IMG/VR virus record: IMGVR_UViG_3300028394_000273
Span: 1-26,940 of that record
DNA from: a virus
DNA: 26,940 nucleotides
Direction: 5' to 3' (one strand)
The notes under the pieces were generated by a model. That model saw only the letters and a program-made list of their open reading frames with translations. It ran no database searches and was not told the origin of the DNA. Position 1 is the stretch's first letter, and each line of letters starts with the position of its first letter. Both the position numbers and the translations under genes were made by a program. Of the stretch, positions 1-5,189 are shown in pieces.

Positions 1-24
1 CGCACCAAAGCCAAAGGATTTTGA
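1..24 (+). CDS. 3' end of an upstream gene (partial)
   Basis: Frame 1 is open from the window edge and reads seven codons (RTKAKGF) to a TGA at 22-24. That stop shares its last base with the ATG of the next gene (TGATG). The following + strand genes are joined by the same kind of overlap, so this is probably the tail of the preceding gene in the same operon. Seven residues are too few to identify it. Confidence 0.35.
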   Translation, partial: RTKAKGF

Positions 25-338
25 TGACACTATCGACTTTTGATCACCCAAGAGTAAGAAATAGCGACCCAATGACAAGTTGGGTGGCTGCGGGGTCTGC
101 CAAAGACCTTGCCAAAGCCCACGCCACCAAGATCATCCAATGCCTTAAAGATCACGGGAGTCTAGGCAAAGATGGTATTGCTCACCATACTGGTTTGGAG
201 TCCATGCAAGTCGCTAGGCGGTTGCATGAGTTGGAGAGAGAGGGAGAAATCTGCTTGACGGGGAATGTGGTTAAGTCAAAATCTAACCGCTTAGAACGCG
301 AGTGGAAGATAACCCCAATCCAGAGGGAATTGCTGTGA
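24..338 (+). CDS. winged-helix DNA-binding protein
   Basis: A 104-residue protein. Residues about 15-95 look like a winged helix-turn-helix: a Asp-Pro-Met-Thr-Ser lead-in, a helical stretch, then GIAHHTGLESMQVARRLHEL as the likely turn and recognition helix, and a beta wing ending in LEREWKI. Many phages encode such small wHTH proteins near replication genes, where they act as regulators or replication accessory proteins; which one applies here is not visible. I chose the ATG at 24 because AAGGA (14-18) sits five bases upstream; a TTG at 21 is in frame but less likely. The stop overlaps the next start (GTGA). Confidence 0.7.
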   Translation: MTLSTFDHPRVRNSDPMTSWVAAGSAKDLAKAHATKIIQCLKDHGSLGKDGIAHHTGLESMQVARRLHELEREGEICLTGNVVKSKSNRLEREWKITPIQRELL

Positions 339-529
339 TTACAGAAAGCATTACCAAAGAAATCTATGATCTGCCCGAGCATAAGCAGCTTAGAGAAGAT
401 GTAAGAAACTTTATTGTTAAACAAGAAATCTTACAAACCATTCAAAACTGTCCCATGTGCGCCCAACACCGAGAGGCTAAAAACCTTTGGAGAAAAGTGG
501 CACTTGATCTTTTTACGAGGCAAAAATGA
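335..529 (+). CDS. small conserved phage protein, unknown function
   Basis: A 64-residue mostly helical, charged protein with one CPMC pair near residue 38 that might bind metal or form a disulfide, but there is no second Cys pair. The frame is open from a GTG at 302, yet the GTG at 335 fits better: it overlaps the stop of the wHTH gene as GTGA and has AGAGGG about eight bases upstream. The stop overlaps the next ATG as ATGA. I do not recognise a family. Confidence 0.6.
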   Translation: MITESITKEIYDLPEHKQLREDVRNFIVKQEILQTIQNCPMCAQHREAKNLWRKVALDLFTRQK

Positions 530-729
530 CACCAGAAGATGAAGAATTTGAACGAATCTCGCGTGAAATCAGACGCAATGCTGCTGAAGATGACGATATT
601 CAAGAATACAAACGCCCTTGGGTTTGGCTAACTGAAGAAGAAATAAACAATTTTGAATGGGAAGAGGGTCAAAGTATGTACGATATTGCCCGTTTTGTAG
701 AGGCTAAAGTTAAATGGAAAAACACATGA
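526..729 (+). CDS. small acidic phage protein, unknown function
   Basis: A 67-residue protein with a strongly acidic N-terminus (MTPEDEEFERI) and a central WVWLTEEEINNF segment. The pattern of an acidic helix, then W-x-x-LT-x-E-E, then a charged C-terminal helix recurs in small proteins encoded in phage early regions; I know no function for it. GAGG (516-519) lies upstream of the ATG, which overlaps the preceding stop as ATGA. Its own stop TGA (727-729) overlaps the ATG of the next, even smaller gene. Confidence 0.6.
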   Translation: MTPEDEEFERISREIRRNAAEDDDIQEYKRPWVWLTEEEINNFEWEEGQSMYDIARFVEAKVKWKNT

Positions 730-848
730 ACGCCTTTCACAAAGACTTTATGAAAACCTTTTACCCTCATTTTTGGTCAGCACCTAAAATACAGCCTAAA
801 AGGGATATTAGGGTTCGCCAGTTCCATGTATTTGCGAGGGCAAGATGA
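726..848 (+). CDS. 40-residue basic protein, unknown function
   Basis: A short reading frame that fills what would otherwise be a 115-base gap. Its ATG at 726 overlaps the preceding stop (ATGA) and its TGA at 846-848 overlaps the ATG of the 208-aa gene, so it is stitched into the operon at both ends. The product starts MNAFHKDFMKTFYPHF and is rich in Lys, Arg, Phe and His. A similar run is seen at the C-terminal ends of some phage early proteins, but no domain is recognisable. No strong ribosome site is evident, which suggests translational coupling. The evidence is entirely architectural. Confidence 0.5.
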   Translation: MNAFHKDFMKTFYPHFWSAPKIQPKRDIRVRQFHVFARAR

Positions 849-1471
849 GTTATCTAGTAGGCTCTCTGCCACCTTTAAAATGCTTTATACGCAAAGAATT
901 CCTGTATGACCACCACAAGGGTCATGGAGAGTTAGAACCCTGTATCTGGGTGTCTCTCAAAGCCATACGAGGGCAAGTCTTTAGGATTGAGTCTCTCTTA
1001 CCTAGATATGGGGCTTTGTACGACAAACTACCCATCCACGCTTACTGTTGGAAAGATGGCGGTGACTTGCCCTTAGACGCTCTCCAGTTGTGGGATTGTC
1101 TAGGGTATCGGTTTACCATCATTGAAAAGGTTTTACTCAGGAATCTAAGTGTCAAGGTCTTTGGAAAAGACCGCCAATGGCACTTTGGTACTTATATGTT
1201 TACTGTGGACTTTTGTGCTGACCAGACCGATATTGATACGGGTTTTTCTGAGACCGCAGAGGAACACAAATCCTTTAATTTCATTAAACTCGACAACGGA
1301 CAGTTTGCTTGCCAACCCAACAATCGGTGTATCTGGTACGATCAAAGTCTAGTCTCAGGAACACTAACTCCAGACTTTAATGTTGCCACCCAGACCTACT
1401 CGGTGGACGGGTCACGCAAGTGGGTTGCCTCAGATGATTGGTTTTACGATATAAGGAGTCGAGATGCTTAG
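845..1471 (+). CDS. conserved phage protein, unknown function (208 aa)
   Basis: A soluble 208-residue protein rich in aromatic residues, with no signal peptide or TM segment. It has several Cys residues (for example around positions 13, 33, 68 and 84), a basic LPRYGALYDKLP stretch near residue 55 and a Trp-rich C-terminus (WVASDDWFYDI). It resembles uncharacterised proteins found in early regions of aquatic phages, but I cannot name a family. GAGGG lies just upstream of the ATG, which overlaps the preceding stop as ATGA. The last codons overlap the start of a 33-aa membrane protein by 8 bases. Confidence 0.65.
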   Translation: MSYLVGSLPPLKCFIRKEFLYDHHKGHGELEPCIWVSLKAIRGQVFRIESLLPRYGALYDKLPIHAYCWKDGGDLPLDALQLWDCLGYRFTIIEKVLLRNLSVKVFGKDRQWHFGTYMFTVDFCADQTDIDTGFSETAEEHKSFNFIKLDNGQFACQPNNRCIWYDQSLVSGTLTPDFNVATQTYSVDGSRKWVASDDWFYDIRSRDA

Positions 1472-1565
1472 CAGTATTCTTACCATTATTGTTGTGCTAC
1501 TTATTGGCGCGTTTGTCGGTGTTGGCATCCTAGTGGCAGTTCTTTGTATGAGTGTAGAGGATTAG
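1464..1565 (+). CDS. 33-residue single-TM microprotein
   Basis: The ATG at 1464 is preceded by a strong Shine-Dalgarno AAGGAG (1453-1458, five-base spacing), which is better than most sites in this unit. The 33-residue product is one hydrophobic helix (about residues 5-29, SILTIIVVLLIGAFVGVG and onward) with a short acidic tail (SVED). It overlaps the 208-aa gene by 8 bases and ends with TAG at 1563-1565, overlapping the stop of the convergent endolysin gene by 4 bases. A regulator of membrane or lysis events, or a small toxin-like membrane peptide, is possible; no function is shown by the sequence. Confidence 0.55.
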   Translation: MLSSILTIIVVLLIGAFVGVGILVAVLCMSVED

Positions 1566-2008
1566 CCATATACCCTAACCCCTTGTTTATCAATAATAAG
1601 GGCTTGCTTACGGGGAGAGTCAAATAACTTGTTGGGTATAGAGACATGAGTCCACCCACCACCTTTAACGGGGTCAGAAAACTCCCTGATCACTTGGTCA
1701 TAGCCAATCCCAGACGCAATGATTGCTTTCACCACCTCATCAGGGGTCAAGCCAGGCACTCTCAGATCGGCAGCGCACCCTACCCTATGCTGAGAGGTAT
1801 CTTTTGAGCCTACCGCGTCATTAACCGCTTTACTGCGGAACGCAGAGTTAACCATGATTGGCTTACCGCCAAGCACAGTTTTGACTGTTTCAAGGAATTC
1901 AGCCAATCTTTTAAGGTTTGCAAGTTCAATTTCATTTGGTATGTTCTCCAGTTCCCGATGCTCGGTGTGTGTTAACTCTTCAAGTGTGAAATGCTCTGTA
2001 AGGTTCAT
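1562..2008 (-). CDS. endolysin, M15-family peptidase (peptidoglycan hydrolase)
   Basis: A 148-residue zinc peptidase of the Peptidase_M15 group. The zinc site is visible: SQHRVGCAADL supplies His74 and Asp81 (the S-x-H-x-x-G-x-A-x-D signature), and WTHVS supplies His121. The N-terminal NLTEHFTLEELTHTEH is the usual short lead segment of these single-domain enzymes. The family cleaves D-Ala or L-Ala peptide bonds in peptidoglycan crosslinks, which releases progeny virions at lysis. There is no signal peptide, so export depends on the holin encoded directly upstream, whose stop overlaps this ATG as ATGA. It is the last gene of the late unit. Confidence 0.9.
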   Translation of the reverse strand: MNLTEHFTLEELTHTEHRELENIPNEIELANLKRLAEFLETVKTVLGGKPIMVNSAFRSKAVNDAVGSKDTSQHRVGCAADLRVPGLTPDEVVKAIIASGIGYDQVIREFSDPVKGGGWTHVSIPNKLFDSPRKQALIIDKQGVRVYG

Positions 2009-2457
2009 TTTTTCACCTTATCTGCTATTTTTTCCATTGTTCTACCACCAAAGTAAAACGACATTACTAACATTCCCCATTGCCCAAGTAGTTCCACATA
2101 AGCCCCCCTAGTTTCCCATCCAAAGATTGAGGCTACTGCAAAACCGCTATACGCCAACAAAAGGAATATAAGGGTCGCTGGGCGTATGTTCTTGGACAAC
2201 CAAGAGTCAGATGCCATATCTGCTTTGAGGCGGTCTGTGAGGTTGTTTTGCTCTATTTTGTAATATTCAAGTTCCATTTCAGCAAGTTTTTGAGCAGCTT
2301 GTGGGTCACTCGCAATAGCCTTTGCAACAGCATCAATGGAATCAGAAACACCAAATTTACTAGCCAAAGCGGTAACAGCAGCACCACCCAGAGGGCCAGC
2401 CACAGCAGTTGCCAATGTGGGTGCGATACCCTTGAGAATATTGAATAGTTCATTCAT
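2005..2457 (-). CDS. holin (GTA-type 3-TM holin)
   Basis: A 150-residue membrane protein. Hydrophobic stretches lie at about residues 11-34 (Gly/Ala rich), 92-113 (RPATLIFLLLAYSGFAVAS) and 119-138. The SWLSKNIRP lead-in and the FYFGGRTMEKIADK ending match what I know of the GTA_holin_3TM family, where the FGGR...EK motif is characteristic. A charged helical segment (about 55-80) separates the first hydrophobic region from the pair. Such holins permeabilise the inner membrane so the cytoplasmic endolysin can reach the wall. The gene overlaps the spanin-like gene upstream and the endolysin gene downstream, both as ATGA. Confidence 0.85.
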   Translation of the reverse strand: MNELFNILKGIAPTLATAVAGPLGGAAVTALASKFGVSDSIDAVAKAIASDPQAAQKLAEMELEYYKIEQNNLTDRLKADMASDSWLSKNIRPATLIFLLLAYSGFAVASIFGWETRGAYVELLGQWGMLVMSFYFGGRTMEKIADKVKK

Positions 2458-2621
2458 TTACTTTCCTTGAGTTCTCGTTTAAGTTTGCGTAGTTCCCTGA
2501 TTTCTTGCTTAAGTTGGGCTTTCATATACAGCGTTTCAATGTAGGCAATGGAGGTCGTAGCAACGATCAGGCACAACGCTACCGCGCTTAAAACCCACCC
2601 GATAAGACGCGCAGTTGCCAC
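2454..2621 (-). CDS. spanin-like small membrane protein (Rz-like i-spanin candidate)
   Basis: The apparent gap between the holin and the next gene is open in one frame that ends in a TGA overlapping the holin ATG (ATGA at 2454-2457). The only plausible start is a GTG at 2621, preceded by GGGTGGG, giving about 55 residues. The product has a hydrophobic helix (LIGWVLSAVALCLIVATTSI) followed by a Lys/Glu/Leu coiled coil (QLKQEIRELRKLKRELKESK). An N-terminal membrane anchor plus a periplasmic coiled coil is the layout of an inner-membrane spanin, though it is short for an Rz. No partner outer-membrane lipoprotein was found. It overlaps the 3' end of the upstream gene by 34 bases out of frame. Confidence 0.6.
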   Translation of the reverse strand: MATARLIGWVLSAVALCLIVATTSIAYIETLYMKAQLKQEIRELRKLKRELKESK

Positions 2622-3289
2622 ATTACCCACCCAAAAAGTGATGATATAAATACCACAGCAATTACTCCACTAGTTAACTCAATAGCCCTGATCTCTTCCT
2701 GTTCCTTTTGCCACCGCAATAGTCTCATTTTCTTGACTTCTTCTGCCCTAGCCCATTCCTGTTCTTGTTGAATTCTTGCATACATCTTCAAAAATCTGGT
2801 GTATATCGCTTTGAGTTCTGCTGGTGCATATACAGTCATTTGCTCACGAATCTGGGCATCCAAATTTTCCATTTGGAGTTCAACTAGACTTCGCTCTATC
2901 GCTTTTTTTGAGGTGTTTTGCGTAGGGTCGTAGCGTTCCTTAGATTCTGCTTCCAGCGATGCGTAGTAGTTTTTTAACTGCGCTTGTATTTCAAAGAAAT
3001 TGCCCAGTTGCACACCCACATCGTTAATGACTTGCAACTCCATAGATTCATAGGATTGGTCTTTTTTGAGGGCTTTCTTTTGCGCCACAGGCTTGGTTTC
3101 GGCAGGCTTGCTAAACAAACCAATAAACCAATCCCACAGACCTTTAATTGCTTTAATGTCTGCTTGTACGCCTTGAATGGTGGATTTTGCACCCTCCAAT
3201 TCCATACGACCTTCGTGCAACATCGAGCAACCTTGTTTAATTGCACTATAAGCAGATTGAGCCAAAAGTAACAACGAAAAAGGGTCAAT
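2588..3289 (-). CDS. C-terminally membrane-anchored coiled-coil protein, unknown (probable ATT start)
   Basis: Largely helical, with a Lys/Glu-rich central coiled coil (LVELQMENLDAQIREQ, QQEQEWARAEEVKK) and one hydrophobic helix close to the C-terminus (LTSGVIAVVFISSLFGWVMW). No ATG or GTG is in frame at the 5' end. The first usual codon is a TTG at 3274 with no ribosome site. An ATT at 3287-3289 lies six bases after GGAG (3296-3299), two bases downstream of the upstream gene's TGA, and would add MDPFS, giving 233 residues; I prefer this start. Sitting in the lysis block, it could be a lysis accessory or a virion or membrane protein; I recognise no family with certainty. Confidence 0.65.
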   Translation of the reverse strand: MDPFSLLLLAQSAYSAIKQGCSMLHEGRMELEGAKSTIQGVQADIKAIKGLWDWFIGLFSKPAETKPVAQKKALKKDQSYESMELQVINDVGVQLGNFFEIQAQLKNYYASLEAESKERYDPTQNTSKKAIERSLVELQMENLDAQIREQMTVYAPAELKAIYTRFLKMYARIQQEQEWARAEEVKKMRLLRWQKEQEEIRAIELTSGVIAVVFISSLFGWVMWQLRVLSGGF

Positions 3290-3290
3290 G

Positions 3291-3488
3291 TCACACTCCG
3301 ATCATTTTCTTGACAAACTCTGCCGCCACGCCAGGCCCGAGCAACACGACCAAGATCACCGCATACAGCAAATACTCAATCTTTGCCATGCGCTTTTCAC
3401 CCGTGGACAAAGACTCGTCTATCCGCTTGTATCTCTCAGCGCACAGAACTTCGTGAATCGCTAGGCGTGTCTCAGTATCCTCAAGCAT
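3291..3488 (-). CDS. small XhlA/holin-like membrane protein
   Basis: A 65-residue protein with an amphipathic, charged N-terminal half (ETRLAIHEVLCAERYKRIDE and a RMAKIE segment) followed by one TM helix (YLLYAVILVVLLGPGVAAEF) and a short basic tail. Coiled coil then C-terminal helix is the layout of XhlA-type haemolysin/holin accessory proteins, which attach to the inner membrane. An in-frame TTG at 3494 exists, but the ATG at 3488 forms a TAATG overlap with the stop of the upstream DUF7936 gene and has GGAG a short way upstream. A second holin or antiholin role is my inference. Confidence 0.6.
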   Translation of the reverse strand: MLEDTETRLAIHEVLCAERYKRIDESLSTGEKRMAKIEYLLYAVILVVLLGPGVAAEFVKKMIGV

Positions 3489-3778
3489 TACCAAGGCACT
3501 CCAGTAGCACTTACAGGATTCTTCTTAGCATCAATCTGCGCTTGCAGACTAGCCTCTACCGCCTTTTTGTCTACTCCATTAGCCCATATCCAATCTAATA
3601 CAGTTGCTTGCGTTAAGTCAGCATAGGGAGTTGTGGGTGTTCCATCAGCCCATGAACTTGTTGAGTATGTAGATGCGGAGTAATCTCCATCTACTGCGCT
3701 TGCAGTCCAATGTGCAGTTGTTACAAACCCATTAGAGGTTTGGCGGTCTAGTTGTGTAATTGTCCAAGTAGTAGCCAT
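3488..3778 (-). CDS. DUF7936-like phage protein
   Basis: A 96-residue protein beginning MATTWTITQLDRQTSNGFV and continuing with TTAHWTASAVDGDYSA. This pattern (a T-W-x-I-x-x-L-D-R lead, an AHW triad and a D-G-x-Y turn) is what I associate with DUF7936, a small protein repeatedly found beside tail-fibre genes in aquatic phages. The C-terminal half is helical (VEASLQAQIDAKK). Its function is unknown; the position right after a tail fibre suggests a fibre accessory or assembly role. Start and stop both form TAATG junctions with neighbours. Confidence 0.7.
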   Translation of the reverse strand: MATTWTITQLDRQTSNGFVTTAHWTASAVDGDYSASTYSTSSWADGTPTTPYADLTQATVLDWIWANGVDKKAVEASLQAQIDAKKNPVSATGVPW

Positions 3779-5184
3779 TATTTGCTCTCCAAAGCCACGA
3801 TTCGGGCGGTTAGTGCGTTGATTGTTTCGGCTTGTGTGTCGTTAATCGCTTTTAGTTCTTTTATGGATGCCACAAGCAATGGAATTACATCTGTGTATGC
3901 AAGCCCAAGAGTGCCAATTTCATCATTCAAAGTATTTACTGCTTCTGGAAATACTGCTTTGACATCTTGAGCAATTAGGAAAGAACGACTTGTTCCCTCT
4001 TCATCAGTTTTAAACCTACCAGTTACAGAACGCAATGAATTAACTTTTTGCAATCCGTTTGTAATAGGAATTAAATCTGTTTTTAATCGCTCGTCAGAAG
4101 TGCCTGTCCATGATGTTCCGCCATTGGTTACATAGACACCAGTACCAGAAGCATTAAATACGCAATAGTTACCAGAACCATCTGGACCAAATGACCACTT
4201 AACAGAACCATTGGTAATAGCCATTTTTAAGCCATTAACGGGTGCGGCTGTTCCATTAACTAATAATTCACCAGCAGAGGTTAGCATCATTTGTGAGCCA
4301 TTAAATTTCATGGCTACTTGTGCGCTACCAGCATCATTCTCAGCAGATAGGTTTAATGTTCCACTTGAATCAGTTACTCTTAAATTAGCATTTGTGGCAA
4401 CTCTGACATAAAGTTTTGCATTAGGCGATGTAGTGTTAATCCCCACATTACCAGAGGAGTCGATACGCAAAGCCTCATTGCCTGCGTAATATGCACGTAA
4501 ATAAGTAGAAGCATCGCTTTGCCAACTCCATGCACCAGCGTTATCCCACATAACATACTGACCCGCACTAACAAATACATTACCAGCAACTTGCAGTTTC
4601 TGCGTTGGAGAGGCAGTACCAATCCCCACATTCTGTGAAGTCGAAACAGTAATCGCAGTAGTGCCAGCAGACTGCAAAGTTAGCGCAGTAGCTGCGGCAC
4701 TCGAGAGTGAACTGATAGTTGGAGTTGTAATGGTTGGAGAGGTAGCCAATACATTGTTACCAGTACCCGTGTTAGTAACGCTTACCAAACCCTTAGAGGC
4801 ATCCGTAGCAACCGCGCTAGATGCTGTCAAACTAGAGAAGATCGGTTGTGCGCTAAAGGTTGCTATACCGCCAAGCGTCACAGCACCCGCCACATTAGCC
4901 GTTGTACCCACATACAAAGCCTTGGCTATACCTACACCACCACCAGTAATGATCGAGCCTGTGGAGATGCTAGAAGAGTCCGTTACTAGGCTAGAAGTAA
5001 CTCCTTGGGCAAAGGTAATCCGAGCCGTTGTGGTAGTTTGTCCGTCCTTGGTGATGGCGGTTGTCAGTCCTGTGGCTAGGTCAGTAGTCAACGCATTAAA
5101 CGCTGAAGACGATATGACTGTGCCTGCTACTACTGGTTGACCAGTAGAGTTGATGTTAAATGTTCCACTTCCGTTGTAACTCAT
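3778..5184 (-). CDS. tail fibre/spike with C-terminal S74 intramolecular chaperone
   Basis: A 468-residue fibre protein. Residues 1-150 are a low-complexity Thr/Ser/Gly/Ala region typical of fibre shafts; the middle contains two copies of a shaft motif (VGIGTASPTQKLQV and VGINTTSPNAKLYV). From residue 363 there is a Peptidase_S74 domain: TSDERLKTDL, FLIAQDVKAVFPEAV, YTDVIPLLVASIKEL, then a coiled-coil tail. In this family the C-terminal domain trimerises, helps the fibre fold, then cuts itself off at the Ser of the S-D-x-R-L-K motif (Ser363 here). It should provide host recognition. It follows the ejection-protein genes and precedes the lysis block. Confidence 0.88.
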   Translation of the reverse strand: MSYNGSGTFNINSTGQPVVAGTVISSSAFNALTTDLATGLTTAITKDGQTTTTARITFAQGVTSSLVTDSSSISTGSIITGGGVGIAKALYVGTTANVAGAVTLGGIATFSAQPIFSSLTASSAVATDASKGLVSVTNTGTGNNVLATSPTITTPTISSLSSAAATALTLQSAGTTAITVSTSQNVGIGTASPTQKLQVAGNVFVSAGQYVMWDNAGAWSWQSDASTYLRAYYAGNEALRIDSSGNVGINTTSPNAKLYVRVATNANLRVTDSSGTLNLSAENDAGSAQVAMKFNGSQMMLTSAGELLVNGTAAPVNGLKMAITNGSVKWSFGPDGSGNYCVFNASGTGVYVTNGGTSWTGTSDERLKTDLIPITNGLQKVNSLRSVTGRFKTDEEGTSRSFLIAQDVKAVFPEAVNTLNDEIGTLGLAYTDVIPLLVASIKELKAINDTQAETINALTARIVALESK

Positions 5185-5189
5185 TTGTA

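Noticed and set aside
1580-1602. CCCTT...AAGGG inverted repeat near the convergent gene ends
   Set aside because: The stem is about 8 pairs with one G-U, and no U-run follows it on either strand, so it is not a convincing terminator; it lies inside the endolysin coding region.
2974-3294. 106-codon - strand frame starting with GTG at 3294 (MTLTLF...)
   Set aside because: It overlaps the 233-aa gene in another frame, is Cys/Trp/Leu-rich without domain features, and the other frame has the better coiled-coil and TM organisation.
4661-5140. 159-codon + strand open frame antisense to the tail fibre
   Set aside because: Its Val/Ala-rich product mirrors the Thr/Ala/Gly codons of the fibre shaft; no start signal.
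3778-5184. Possible diversity-generating retroelement target in the tail fibre
   Set aside because: No reverse transcriptase gene and no template-repeat pair were noticed in the window; the variable-looking region is ordinary shaft low complexity.
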